DNA of 38,088 nt from DATMQA01 sp035566895 (GCA_035566895.1 DATMQA010000022.1:1-38088), one strand, 5' to 3'; shown: positions 8,093 through 17,492, numbered from the stretch's first letter. The notes: generated by a model not told the origin, from the letters alone. Made by a program: numbers and translations.

Positions 8093-9934
8093 ATGAAACG
8101 GTATTGCGCCCTGGTCATTTTGGTGCTTCTGGCGCCATTGGGCGCAGCGCACGCCCAGGCGCTCGATGACCAGTATGTGCAGATTTTCAATCTCATGCAG
8201 GAGGCCGATTCCCTGAGCACCGACCGGCCCGCCCAGGCGCTCGCCAAATACGTGGAGGCCCAAACCGCTTTGCAAAGAATGCAACGCGGCAATCCCGAGT
8301 GGAACCCCAAGGTTGTCAGCTTCCGCTTGAACTACCTCAACGACAGAATCGCTGCTCTCTCGGCCGCCGTCCCGGTCCGCAGTGCCTCCGTCCCCGGCGA
8401 GACGAACAGACTTTCCGGGACTGCTCCAGGCGCTACCGTCCCCCCAACCAAACCCGCCGTCCCTGGCGATTGGGAGGACCAGCTCAACACCTTAAAAGGC
8501 CAGGTGCACCAGTTACAGGCCGAGACAATCGTGCTCCAAACCAAACTCAAAGAAGCCTTTGACCTGCGCCCCGCCGAGGTCGATCCGCGCGAAATGGCCA
8601 AGGCCCAGGAAAAAATCACCTCGCTCCAGAAGGAAAATGATTCGCTCAAAGTTAACCTCGATAAAGAAAAATCAAAGCCCGCGCCCGTCGCGGATACTCC
8701 GGCCCTCGAAATAGCCAGGAAACAGCTCGAAGAAGCCAACCGCCAGCTCGCCTTGCAAAAGGACCTCGCTTCCAAACTAGCCCAGGAAAAAGCCGGACTC
8801 CAAACCCGGCTCGTCGCGGTTGCTCCGGACGCGGAGGCCGCTTCCGCTCTGCGCGCCGAGAACCTGCTGCTGAAAAAGCAGCTTGCCGACCTCAAAAACG
8901 CCGCGCCCGCAGCCGGCAAGGCTGATGACGCCGCCCGGCAATTGGCCCAGGCCCAGGCCCAATTGGCGGCTCTGCAATCCGACAAACAGATCCTGCGCCT
9001 CGAGAAAATGGCGCTCGAGGGCCGCGTCAAACAGTTGAATGCCACCATGGTGACGGGCACAATGCCCCCGCTCCCCACTTCGCTGGCGGACGCGAACCGG
9101 ATTAAGCAGCTCGAGCACGAGCGGGACGACCTTCAGAAAAAACTCCAGGCCGCGACCAAAGAACTATCTGCGCGCAAAGACAAAGCGGCTCAAGCCCGCG
9201 TCGAGGACTTGGAAAACCAGCTCGCCATCGCCCGCGCCCGGTTGCAGGTTTTCGAAGCGCGCCAGGTCCCGTACACCCCGGAGGAATTGGCGCTGTTCAA
9301 AACGCCGGAAGCCAAATTCGCGGACGCAGAAAAAGGCGGCAGAAAATCGGTTCATGAATTGCCGCCCGAAGCCGCGAAACTGGCCGTGGAGGCACAGGGC
9401 TACTTCGCGGCCCGGCAATTTGATAAGGCTGAACAAACCTATCTGCAGGTCGTTCGCCAGGACCAAAAGAGCGTGCCGGCGCTGGCCAATCTTGCTGCCA
9501 TTCAGGTCGAGGACACCCACTACGGCGCAGCCGAGATGAATCTCAAGCAGGCCCTCAGCCTCGATCCCGATAACGCCTACAGCCTGTCGGTGCTGGGCAA
9601 TCTCAAATTCCGCCAGGGCAAATTTGACGACGCTCTCGATGCTCTAAGCCGCGCCGCCAAACTCGACCCCCAAAATGCTGAGATTCAGAATTATCTTGGC
9701 CTGGCCCTCAGCGAAAAGGGACTCCGCGGCCCGGCCGAAGCGGCCCTGCGCAAGGCCATTCAACTCCAGCCCGATTACGCCAGCGCACACAATAATCTCG
9801 CGGTGATTTACATCACCCAAAAACCGCCCGCGGTCGAACTCGCCCGCTGGCACTATCAACGCGCCCTGAGCGCCGGCCACCCCAAGAATCCCGAGTTGGA
9901 GAAAATGCTGGATGGGAAAGCCACCGCGCAGTGA
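8093..9934 (+). CDS. Secreted coiled-coil and TPR-repeat protein
   Basis: The ATG at 8093 is chosen because it opens directly with a Sec signal peptide (MKRYCALVILVLLAPLGAAH, then AQA), whereas the frame extends 29 codons further upstream without any such signal. The mature part has a short helical domain (about 25-90), a Pro/Ala linker, a long coiled coil (about 125-400) rich in heptad-like KQLE and LKKQLADLK runs, and three to four TPR units at about 430-605 (for example YFAARQFDKAEQTYLQVV and LGNLKFRQGKFDDALDAL). TPRs usually scaffold protein complexes. The location is probably periplasmic or outer envelope. The specific role is unknown. It stands alone between spacers. Confidence 0.8.
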   Translation: MKRYCALVILVLLAPLGAAHAQALDDQYVQIFNLMQEADSLSTDRPAQALAKYVEAQTALQRMQRGNPEWNPKVVSFRLNYLNDRIAALSAAVPVRSASVPGETNRLSGTAPGATVPPTKPAVPGDWEDQLNTLKGQVHQLQAETIVLQTKLKEAFDLRPAEVDPREMAKAQEKITSLQKENDSLKVNLDKEKSKPAPVADTPALEIARKQLEEANRQLALQKDLASKLAQEKAGLQTRLVAVAPDAEAASALRAENLLLKKQLADLKNAAPAAGKADDAARQLAQAQAQLAALQSDKQILRLEKMALEGRVKQLNATMVTGTMPPLPTSLADANRIKQLEHERDDLQKKLQAATKELSARKDKAAQARVEDLENQLAIARARLQVFEARQVPYTPEELALFKTPEAKFADAEKGGRKSVHELPPEAAKLAVEAQGYFAARQFDKAEQTYLQVVRQDQKSVPALANLAAIQVEDTHYGAAEMNLKQALSLDPDNAYSLSVLGNLKFRQGKFDDALDALSRAAKLDPQNAEIQNYLGLALSEKGLRGPAEAALRKAIQLQPDYASAHNNLAVIYITQKPPAVELARWHYQRALSAGHPKNPELEKMLDGKATAQ

Positions 9935-9979
9935 CAACACCTCCACGGGAGTGAGATGGTCCGAAACCGCCGCTCATTA

Positions 9980-10000
9980 GCACCCAACTTTAGTGGGTGC
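9980..10000. other. Hairpin with 7-bp stem upstream of the YjbQ-family gene
   Basis: GCACCCA (9980-9986) and TGGGTGC (9994-10000) pair around a 7-nt loop. A 10-bp perfect palindrome, ACAGCGCTGT, follows at 10005-10014. No T-run follows, so it does not look like a classical terminator. It could be a repeated extragenic palindrome or a leader structure. Confidence 0.4.
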
Positions 10001-10037
10001 AGGACAGCGCTGTTTCAACGGTTTCCAGCACCACGAT

Positions 10038-10460
10038 ATGCTTCGCCAAGCCTTGCATGAACTGACCCTCCGCACGCGCGGACGTGGCCTTTACGAATTC
10101 ACGGACGAGGTCGCCGCGTGGATTTCCCAGCACAACTTCCAAGACGGGCTGCTTACTCTTCACCTCCGCCACACCTCAGCCTCGCTGCTTATCCAGGAAA
10201 ACGCCGACCCGGATGTCCGCCGCGACCTCGACGCCTTCTTCGCTCGCCTGGTCCCGGATGGCGACGCGCTGTTCATCCATACGGCCGAAGGGGAAGACGA
10301 TATGCCGGCGCATGTGCGTGCGGCCCTTACTTCCGTCAATCTTTCCATTCCCGTCTGCCGCGGCCGGCTTGCCCTCGGCACCTGGCAGGGCATTTACCTC
10401 TGGGAGCATCGCCGCGCAGCGCACTCGCGCACCGTCAGCCTTCATTTTATTGGAGAGTGA
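10038..10460 (+). CDS. YjbQ/UPF0047-family protein
   Basis: The 140-residue protein is close to the usual length of this family, whose members are annotated as secondary thiamine-phosphate synthases from in vitro work. The family signature is complete: HLRHTSASLLIQEN near residues 42-55, HTAEGEDDMPAHV near 91-103 and LGTWQGIYLWEHR near 114-126. The His residues in these motifs form the conserved metal/active-site cluster. The ATG at 10038 fits family N-termini. A GTG 15 codons upstream would add residues read from the hairpin region and is rejected. The protein is cytosolic, as no signal peptide is visible. Confidence 0.9.
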   Translation: MLRQALHELTLRTRGRGLYEFTDEVAAWISQHNFQDGLLTLHLRHTSASLLIQENADPDVRRDLDAFFARLVPDGDALFIHTAEGEDDMPAHVRAALTSVNLSIPVCRGRLALGTWQGIYLWEHRRAAHSRTVSLHFIGE

Positions 10461-10606
10461 GCGACAAGCCGTAGAGAGGTTATCCCGATTTTGCTCCCCT
10501 GATTCTGTCTTCAGGACCTTGCCCTCCATGATCTTGCTTCATTTTCTTCGGGAATAATCTTTTCAAGCTCTTCCCGCAGTGGCATTTTCTGCCAGGTTTG
10601 AACACT

Positions 10607-12946
10607 ATGACCATCTTTCGACCACGTTTCTGCAGCGGCGCACTCCTGGCCGCAACCGCCCTTCTCGCCTTTGCTTTCTCCTCTTTCGCCGCCACCAGCA
10701 CCAACGGCAACCGCTTCGGCTTTACCGGTCCCGAGATCTTCCCCATCGATAATCAAATCACCTGCCTCCGCGTGGCCGACCTCGATGGCGACGGGCTTAA
10801 TGACCTTATCGTCGTGAACAATGCCCGCTCAAAAATCAATCTGCTTTACAACCAAACCGGCAAAACCAATCTCACCCAAAAAGCCAAACCCGCCGGCAAG
10901 CTTGAACTCAACGAACTGCCGCCGGATGCCCGTTTCCGCATCGACTCCATCCCTTCGGAAAAACGCATCTCCTCCCTGGTGGTGGCCGATCTCAATGGCG
11001 ATGGCCGGCCTGATCTCGCCTATTACGGCGAGCCCAAGGAACTCATCGTAGTTTACAACCAGGGCACCAACGGCTGGAGCGCCCCCAAACGCTTTCCCAT
11101 CGATGACGGACAACTCACCGCCAATGCCTTGTGCACCGGCGATCTCAACGGCGATGGCCGCACCGACCTGCTGCTCCTGGCCGAAAATTACGTCTATTTC
11201 CTGCCCCAAAACGCCGACCACACCCTCGGCGAACCCCAGAAAATTCCGCTGTCCAGCCCCGTCAAGTCCGTCCAGGTCGTCGATATCGATGGGGACGGCC
11301 GCAGCGATCTTCTGCTGGTCAACTGGGAAGACCGCAACCCTTTCCGCTTCCGGCTGCAAAAGCCGGACCACCAATTAGGCGCCGAGTTCTACTTCTCCCC
11401 CGCCCCGATCCGCTCCTATTGGGCGGATAACCTGGAACCGAACGGCAAAACTCAAATCATCACCATCGCCATGAATTCCGGTCGCGCCGCCATTTCCGAG
11501 TTCACGCGCAAACCCGCCGAACCCCTCTCCGGCTGTTTCAGCCAGGGCCAATTCCAGGTGCTTCCGCTCAACAAGACCGACAAAGCACGCCGCGGCCTCT
11601 TGTGGGCGGATGTCGATGGCGATGGCCTGCCGGATTTGCTCGTCGCCGAGCCCGAAAGTGGCCAAATCTCCCTGTATCTCCAGCAGAAGGATGGCACCCT
11701 CGCCGCGCCCAGAACCTTCCCCACTTTGGCTGGCATCAGTGATCTGGCAGTGGCTGATTGGGACGGCAATGGCAAGCCGGAGATTTTCATGCTCAGCGCC
11801 GATGAGCGCCAGGTCGGCGTCAGCCGCCTCGACGAAAAACATGGTCTGCCCTTCCCCACGCTCATCCCGCTGGATGGCAAGCCCCTGGTTTTGGCCGTCG
11901 GCAAATTGCAACCGCAGAGCAAACCCACGTTGGCCATCATTGTCGATAACGACGGCAAACGTTCCCTGGTCACCCGCACCGCTGACGGGAAAACAAAAAC
12001 TCAAAAACTCTCCGAGAATTTCAAATCCAACCCCACCACCCTTGCTTTCCACGACGTCGATCAGGACGGCCTGGCTGACCTCGTGCTCCTGATCCCCTAC
12101 GAAAAGGTCAAGGTGCTCCGCCAGGTGCCGGGCAAGGACTTCGAAGAAATCGACATCGCACCCCCCGGCGGCGCCATCGAGCAACCCTGGCTCAGCACCG
12201 CCGACATCGACGGCGACGGCAAACCCGAGCTGTTGCTGACCCAAAAGAACTTCGTCCGGGCCGTGGTCTTGAAGCAGGAGGCCTCCGCGCAAAGCTCCAC
12301 CAACAAGGGCGGCTGGACCTTCAACGTCAAAGAGCAGATCAATGGCGCGGCCAGCAATTCGCGCCTGGTCAGCGCCGCCGCTGTGCCCAACGGCACGAAC
12401 GCCGTTTCTTCGCTCTTCCTGCTCGATGCCGAACGCAAGGCCCTCACTCTGTGCGAGCGCGACCGCGCCGGTGTCTGGCAGGTCGTTCGCAGTCTTCCCT
12501 TGCCGGTCTCCGACTTCTCCAGTTTGCAACCTATCACCATGGGCGGCACCAACCTGAATGCAGTGGCCCTTCTGGGTTTGAACTCAGTTGCTTGCCTGCC
12601 CCTTGGCGGCGAGGTCTGGGAATTGAACGAACTCGACGGCTATGAAACCCCGATTAAAGACGGCCACCTCAACGACGTCGTCACTGGCGACCTCGACAAC
12701 GACGGCCGCAAGGACCTGGTCTTCCTCGAAACCGCGCGGAATTATCTCGACCTGGTGATCTTCGACGCAAAGCACAAGCTGGTTCCGGCTAATCGCTGGC
12801 AGGTCTTCGAAGAGCGCACCTTCCGCAGCCGTCGCAGCGATCTGCCCGAGCCTCGCGAGGCCGTGGTTGCCGACCTGACTGGTGACGGCAAAAACGACCT
12901 CGTCGTCCTGGTCCACGACCGGATTCTGCTCTATCCGCAGGAATAG
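10607..12946 (+). CDS. Secreted FG-GAP/VCBS-repeat protein
   Basis: The ATG at 10607 is preferred to a TTG three codons upstream. A signal peptide follows (GALLAATALLAFAFSSFAA). The mature chain of about 750 residues contains at least seven FG-GAP/VCBS repeats with the calcium-binding core DxDGDGxxD, such as DLDGDGLNDLIVVN, DLNGDGRPDLAYY, DIDGDGRSDLLLVN, DVDGDGLPDLLVA, DIDGDGKPELLLT and DLDNDGRKDLVFL. Such proteins fold as beta-propellers and are secreted or surface exposed. The ligand is unknown and no extra catalytic domain is visible. Its stop lies immediately before the stop of a minus-strand gene stub, leaving no spacer. Confidence 0.85.
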   Translation: MTIFRPRFCSGALLAATALLAFAFSSFAATSTNGNRFGFTGPEIFPIDNQITCLRVADLDGDGLNDLIVVNNARSKINLLYNQTGKTNLTQKAKPAGKLELNELPPDARFRIDSIPSEKRISSLVVADLNGDGRPDLAYYGEPKELIVVYNQGTNGWSAPKRFPIDDGQLTANALCTGDLNGDGRTDLLLLAENYVYFLPQNADHTLGEPQKIPLSSPVKSVQVVDIDGDGRSDLLLVNWEDRNPFRFRLQKPDHQLGAEFYFSPAPIRSYWADNLEPNGKTQIITIAMNSGRAAISEFTRKPAEPLSGCFSQGQFQVLPLNKTDKARRGLLWADVDGDGLPDLLVAEPESGQISLYLQQKDGTLAAPRTFPTLAGISDLAVADWDGNGKPEIFMLSADERQVGVSRLDEKHGLPFPTLIPLDGKPLVLAVGKLQPQSKPTLAIIVDNDGKRSLVTRTADGKTKTQKLSENFKSNPTTLAFHDVDQDGLADLVLLIPYEKVKVLRQVPGKDFEEIDIAPPGGAIEQPWLSTADIDGDGKPELLLTQKNFVRAVVLKQEASAQSSTNKGGWTFNVKEQINGAASNSRLVSAAAVPNGTNAVSSLFLLDAERKALTLCERDRAGVWQVVRSLPLPVSDFSSLQPITMGGTNLNAVALLGLNSVACLPLGGEVWELNELDGYETPIKDGHLNDVVTGDLDNDGRKDLVFLETARNYLDLVIFDAKHKLVPANRWQVFEERTFRSRRSDLPEPREAVVADLTGDGKNDLVVLVHDRILLYPQE

Positions 12947-13093
12947 TCACGCAGCACGCAACAGGTCCAGCAGTTCGGTCTCGACGCCCTGGCGCTGCTG
13001 CAGCCTCGCCAGAACAAACCGGGCGACTTTGATGCTTTGCCGGTCACGGCGCGTGCTGCGAACAATAATGGGAATGTAGAAGGCAGTGTTCAT
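12947..13093 (-). pseudogene. N-terminal stub of NAD(P)H-dependent FMN reductase
   Basis: The 48-residue reading frame begins MNTAFYIPIIVRSTRRDRQS and continues IKVARFVLARLQ...VETELLDL. This is the first beta strand, the FMN-phosphate loop (normally GSTRxxxxS, here RSTRRDRQS) and helix 1 of the flavodoxin-like FMN reductase fold, which is normally about 180-200 residues. It stops at TGA right against the stop of the convergent FG-GAP gene. The rest of the fold is absent from the DNA, so this is a deletion remnant and not a frameshift. The ATG overlaps the stop of the peptidase-like gene upstream (ATGA), so it may still be translated. Family recognition is from memory. Confidence 0.65.
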
Positions 13094-13794
13094 TTTCTAA
13101 CGTACAAAACACTGTCCCTGAGCTTGCCGATTTGGCGCAAGCCGGGAATGGAATGAATCCCTTCGCGGTTGGTGTCCCGGGCCATGAAGCGGGCTCCATC
13201 GTGCATGATGGTAATGGAATGATAATCCTGGCCAGGTTCGTAAGTGATGTTCAGAAAGGCTTCATGCGTGTGGAGCAGGTCCTCCAACTCATCTATGTGC
13301 CCCGAAGAATCAAGGTAGAATCGGCCATCGAAAATCTGGCGCGCTTCGGCGAAGCACTTTTCTTTCGAGTTCGCGTGCAGGTCCAGGATCACCTCGTAGC
13401 CCCGGCAATTGCGTTTCCGCCATTCGGCATCAAAATGGGAGGCGTATTTTTGTTCCGCCTCGGCCGGGTCCTTGAAGGTCAGTCCGAAATGGCGGCAGTA
13501 ACCTTCAAAATAAGAACTGATCGGCTGGCCGGTGAAATAGTTGGCCACCACCGCATAGCTGGCCAGGACGCAGGAGCCGCCGTTTTGGATGAACCGGGAA
13601 TTTACATTCGTGACGATGATGTGCTGGACGGGGGCGTGCGGGGCCGGTGAGACCGCACCGGGCGCGAGGCGGCAAACCAAAAGACATGGAAGCATCAGCG
13701 CAAGCTTGCTTAAGGTTCTCACGATTGGAGCGGGGGTAAACCGGTTTCGCCGTTCAGCAGCGGGTGGCAGGTGTTGTTGGCGGGAAGCTTTCAT
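13090..13794 (-). CDS. C39-like secreted cysteine peptidase domain protein
   Basis: The 234-residue protein uses the ATG at 13794, since the upstream 15 codons look non-native. A hydrophobic signal region (KLALMLPCLLVCRLAPGAVS) lies at about 30-49. A papain-like triad layout is visible: Gln70 and Cys75 in FIQNGGSCVLASY, His192 in DYHSITIMHDG and Asp207 in FMARD. This is the arrangement of peptidase C39-like proteins, here without an ABC exporter partner, so bacteriocin-leader processing is unlikely. Its stop overlaps the ATG of the FMN reductase stub (ATGA), so the two form a small operon. The substrate is unknown. Confidence 0.55.
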   Translation of the reverse strand: MKASRQQHLPPAAERRNRFTPAPIVRTLSKLALMLPCLLVCRLAPGAVSPAPHAPVQHIIVTNVNSRFIQNGGSCVLASYAVVANYFTGQPISSYFEGYCRHFGLTFKDPAEAEQKYASHFDAEWRKRNCRGYEVILDLHANSKEKCFAEARQIFDGRFYLDSSGHIDELEDLLHTHEAFLNITYEPGQDYHSITIMHDGARFMARDTNREGIHSIPGLRQIGKLRDSVLYVRK

Positions 13795-13904
13795 TCGACA
13801 GCTATAACAAGCCGCCATTGTGTGGCAAGCGATAAGCACTGGGACGGGGACAGAAGTGGGTCACGTCTCATTTGCCGTCGGAAAATGCCATGGTATGCTC
13901 TTCC

Positions 13905-14876
13905 ATGCCCCTTTGGAAACGGTTTGGAATCTGCGCTGCGACGGCCGCGGTCACGCCGGCCATCGCGCAGAATAGTCCGGTCCTGACCTGGATCACTAAT
14001 TCCTCGGTCAAGCTCCAGCAGCTTATCGGCGAACAGGGGACGAACGATGGCGCCGACAGCTACGCCACCGACACGGATCGCCAAACCGGCCTGCCGTTGC
14101 TCAACCAGACCTATACCCGCTATCAAGTCGGCGGGACGGACCTCGGTTACTCGTTCGAGAATGGAAACAACCAGCTCATTTTTCTTTTCGGCGACACGTT
14201 ATACTTCAAAGCCGGCGACGTCATGGCCTGGACTTCGACGACCGTCGCCTCGAATGGTTTGTCCCTGAACTTTTTCACGAACAGCGATGGGAGCACGCTC
14301 CTGGTCCAGCCGACGAATGTGGACATGGGGCCATTTAATGTGCCGGATTCAGGAATCAGCCTCGCCGGCCAAACCTATGTTGTTTGCAAGACCGGGCATA
14401 CCCCTGCTACGTTGGACACGAATGACTTCTCGCTCCTCACGCGCTTCGAGGAGACCAACCATACCTTCACGCCCCTGCGCACGATCTCGGCGCTGACCAA
14501 CGGCGGGCGCTTCCTCGAAATGGCGCTCTTTCAGGTGGCAGCCGGCTTTGGCAGCCAGGAACCGATGGTGTATCTGTGGGGCGCCGGGAAATATCGAGCC
14601 AGTGACATCTATCTGGCCACCGTTCCAGTGAACAGTTTTGAGAGCGGCGCCGGGACTCTTTATTTCACCGGCTTGACCAATGGCGAGCCGACCTGGAGCA
14701 GCCTGGAAACCAATGCCGTGCGCCGAAGCTCATCTTCAATGACAAACGCGACAAAGCTTTGGGGGCTTTCATTTACAGCGCCGACACCAACTATAATGAT
14801 CTCAGGCTTGCGGGGCCCACCATCGGAGGCAGCGTGCCCACCAATACACCCGGCGGCGCCTACGCCCCCTACCTGA
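13905..14876 (+). pseudogene. DUF4185-like secreted protein, N-terminal part, broken
   Basis: From ATG 13905 the protein opens with a signal peptide (MPLWKRFGICAATAAVTPAI, then AQ). DUF4185-like features follow, such as YSFENGNNQLIFLFGDTLY and the WGAGKYRASDIYLATVP region. After TWSSLETNAV (ending at 14720) this frame turns to nonsense until 14876. The family continuation resumes in another frame at 14723 with PKLIFNDKRDKALGAFIYS. In DUF4185 proteins I recall about 50-60 residues between these two blocks, containing the invariant-looking VGNxSVxY and GLWLMTYDGG strands, and they are absent here. The break is therefore an out-of-frame deletion and not only a frameshift. The two parts together would form one DUF4185-SGNH protein. 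Confidence 0.65.
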
Positions 14877-16359
14877 TCGGGCGCTTCACGCAGGTCGCCG
14901 GCAACAGTTTGACCCTCTATTACACCTTGTCCACCTGGAATCCCTACACGGTCGTTCTTATGAAATCGCAGTTCACGATCACGCCGGCTCAGGGCGCCGG
15001 TCAGAACTGGGTCGCGACCTGGGGAACCAGTCCGGTGCCTCCAGACTCCACCAACACAAACAATGCAGGCTTCACGAACCAAACCTTGCGATTGATTGCT
15101 CATACCAGCATTGGCGGCAACCCCGTGCGCGTGCGGCTTTCCAACACTTTTGGAACCAACTCGCTGGTCATCGGCGCTGCCCACATCGCCCTTGCCGGAA
15201 CGGGCGCGGCGATTATTCCGGGCACCGACATGGCCCTGACCTTCAACGGCGCGGGTTCGCTCACTCTCCCGCCCGGAGCGCTGGCGTTGAGCGACAGCGC
15301 CGACTTTAACGTGCCGGCTTTGTCGAACCTGGCGGTCAGTCTTTTCATTTCCGGGACCACGGGTCCGGCAACCTGGCATCCGGGCGCAACCCAAACCAAT
15401 TATGTTTCTCCGAGCGGAGACTTCACGGGCGGCTCGTCCATACCCGTGGCCCAGACCGTGTTGTCTTCCTACTACCTGACGGACGTCGAAGTGGCCGCCG
15501 CGACGAACGCACTGGCCATCGTCGCCTTGGGAGACTCGATTACCGACGGGTACCAATCCATCTTGAACGCCAACCATCGATGGCCCAATTATCTCGCCGG
15601 CCGGTTGGCCGGGGCGCAAACCAACCTCGGCGTCGTCAACGAAGGAATCGGCGGCAACCGGCTGTTGCAAGATGATGTTGGACCCAGCGGGCTGTCGCGA
15701 TTCGACCACGACGTGCTGGCACAGGCGGGCGTGGGATACGTTACCGTCCTGCTCGGGGTCAATGACATCGGGCATTCGACCGCTACTCAACTGGTGACTT
15801 CAGCCGAGCTCATCAGCGGCTATTTGCAATTGGCGGCCCGCGCGCATGCCCAGGGACTTAAGATCTTCGGCTGCACCCTGACTCCGTTTGGAAGATCAGC
15901 CTACGACTCCGCAGCGCATGAAACCAAGCGCGAAGCGGTTAACTCTTTCATGCGACGAATAACGTTTTCGATGGAACGATTGACTTCGATGCCGCTGTGC
16001 GCGACCCGAACGCGCTTACAAACCTGCTCGCCGCTTACGACAGTGGCGACCATTTACATCCCAATGACGCGGGCTACCAGGCGATGGCTAACGCGGTCAA
16101 CCTCTCGCTGTTTCAGGGAGGAACCTCGTCGCCATTCCGGCCCAGCTTCAGCACCACCTCGCTCGGCAATCTGACTTTCGGCCTCAGTTGGTCCGACACC
16201 CCCGCGGGGTTCGTGCTGGAAGAGGCCGCCTCCCTCACGCCGCCAGTGGACTGGCAAATCAGCCCGCTCACACCCGTTTTGAGCAACGGAATCTTCAACC
16301 TCTCGGTTCCCGTTCCGGCGGCTGCGTCCCGTTTCTTCCGGTTGGTGACCACACCGTAA
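14720..16359 (+). pseudogene. DUF4185 C-terminus fused to SGNH/GDSL esterase, frameshifted
   Basis: The frame from 14720 reads PKLIFNDKRDKALG, then GAYAPYLIGRFTQ and YYTLSTWNPYTVVLMKS (the end of a DUF4185-like domain), and runs directly into an SGNH hydrolase: a beta-rich part (VATWGTSPVPPDS...), block I ALGDSITDG (catalytic Ser), block II GIGGNRLL and block III LGVNDIGHS. At 15953-15955 one nucleotide is missing (ATG CG_ ACG AAT). The true frame then continues TNNVFDGTIDFDAAVRDPNA and carries block V GDHLHPNDAGY with the catalytic Asp/His, followed by a C-terminal beta domain ending at 16359. All catalytic blocks survive once the frames are joined. The frame holding blocks I-III runs on to a stop at 16174, and block V lies in a frame open from before 15955 to 16359. 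A carbohydrate esterase role is inferred. Confidence 0.7.
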
Positions 16360-16370
16360 CTATCGGGTTA

Positions 16371-16438
16371 GTGTCCATTCGTGGGTTGACTTTTTTCGTC
16401 TCGAGGTGTCCACTGACCCTGCCCCGGCGGGGTTAGTG
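16371..16438 (+). repeat. Word repeat copy and GC hairpin in spacer before SPFH gene
   Basis: GTGTCCATTCGTGGGTTGAC (16371-16390) is a single-unit copy of the ATTCGTGTCC word found in full at 17493. An imperfect palindrome follows at 16411-16438 (CACTGACCCTGCC against GGCGGGGTTAGTG, 11 of 13 matching). No T-run follows it. The rest of the spacer to 16562 shows nothing I can name. Confidence 0.45.
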
Positions 16439-16562
16439 AGCGGCCTCCAACAAGCATTGTTGTCACTCATTGCGAATGTGACTCAGCAGATGCAGTTCTG
16501 TTCTCGGCCGTGCTCCACATCGGCCCCGCTCCGGGGTCCAAATCTGAACTGGCTAACGAACC

Positions 16563-17441
16563 ATGAAAAAGGTCGAAATCATCATCAAGGACACCCACCG
16601 CGGACTCTGGTACGAGGACGGCGTCCTCGCCAAAATCCTCGAAGCCGGCCGTTACGAAATCCCCAACCGTGATGGCCTCCTGGGCCGAAAAGGGCCTTTA
16701 ATCGAAGTCGTGCTGGTGGACATGCGCGAGCGCGACCTCACCATCAAAGGCCAGGAAATCCTCACTGCGGACAAAGTGGCCCTGCGGGTCAGCATCATCG
16801 TCCAGTTCCGCGTGGTCGATCCCAAGCTCGCCATCCACGCCGTCGAGAAGTACGAAGACCGGCTCTACAGCGACGTGCAGCTTGCCGCGCGGCGTTCCCT
16901 GGCGTCCATGATACTCGAGGACATCCTGACGAACCGCAACCGCCTCAGCGAAGACATCCTGCGCGACGTGAAGAGCACCGCCGCCAGCTACGGCGTCACC
17001 ATCCAGCGCGCGGACGTTAAAGACCTCGTCTTTCCCGGCAACCTGCAGGAGATCATGAACAAAGTGCTGGCGGCCGAGCGCATGAGCCAGGTGCAGCTTG
17101 TCGAAGCGCGGACCAAGGCCGATGTCCAGAAAATCGAATCCCAGGCCAAAGCCGAAGCGCAGCGGATGGAAGCCGAAAGCCGGGCCAACTCCCAGCGCCT
17201 GGCCGCCCAGGGCGATGCCGAAGCCCAGCAACTCCAGACCGAGGCCGAAATCCGCCGCTTGCAGGAGCGCGAACGCACCGCCCAGGCCTACACAAAACAC
17301 CCGGCCCTTCTCCGAATGCTCGAACTCGAAGCCCTCAGCGAACTGGCCCGAAACGGCAACGCGCGAATCTACATCGGCTTCGATAAACACGCGGGATTGC
17401 AAGCCAACAGCCACACGGACGAGACACCAGTTGATGGGTAG
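16563..17441 (+). CDS. SPFH/Band 7 (slipin-like) protein
   Basis: The 292-residue protein has a Band 7 domain at about 45-200, with LTADKVALRVSIIVQFRVVD, YSDVQLAARRSLASM and YGVTIQRADVKDLVFPGNLQ. A charged Ala/Glu/Gln coiled coil follows (about 195-250: KADVQKIESQAKAEAQRMEA), then a short C-terminal domain. This is the layout of slipins, which oligomerise on membranes. Unlike most slipins there is no N-terminal membrane hairpin: the protein opens MKKVEIIIKDTHRGLWYEDG, so membrane contact would have to be peripheral. No NfeD partner is adjacent. The neighbouring genes do not suggest a job. Confidence 0.85.
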   Translation: MKKVEIIIKDTHRGLWYEDGVLAKILEAGRYEIPNRDGLLGRKGPLIEVVLVDMRERDLTIKGQEILTADKVALRVSIIVQFRVVDPKLAIHAVEKYEDRLYSDVQLAARRSLASMILEDILTNRNRLSEDILRDVKSTAASYGVTIQRADVKDLVFPGNLQEIMNKVLAAERMSQVQLVEARTKADVQKIESQAKAEAQRMEAESRANSQRLAAQGDAEAQQLQTEAEIRRLQERERTAQAYTKHPALLRMLELEALSELARNGNARIYIGFDKHAGLQANSHTDETPVDG

Positions 17442-17492
17442 CTTAAACTCCGCTAGGGGTGACCTGTCGGTAGAACACGCGACCCCCACCTC

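Noticed and set aside
11375..12529. A 384-codon minus-strand frame opposite the FG-GAP gene
   Set aside because: It is an antisense shadow of DxDGDG repeats in GC-rich codons; composition is repetitive and no domain is visible.
13872..13904. TTG and ATG starts upstream of 13905 for the DUF4185-like gene
   Set aside because: They add residues before the signal peptide; 13905 begins it directly.
14660..15790. A 376-codon minus-strand frame opposite the SGNH region
   Set aside because: SGNH catalytic blocks lie on the plus strand; the antisense frame is low-complexity Gly/Arg/Val.
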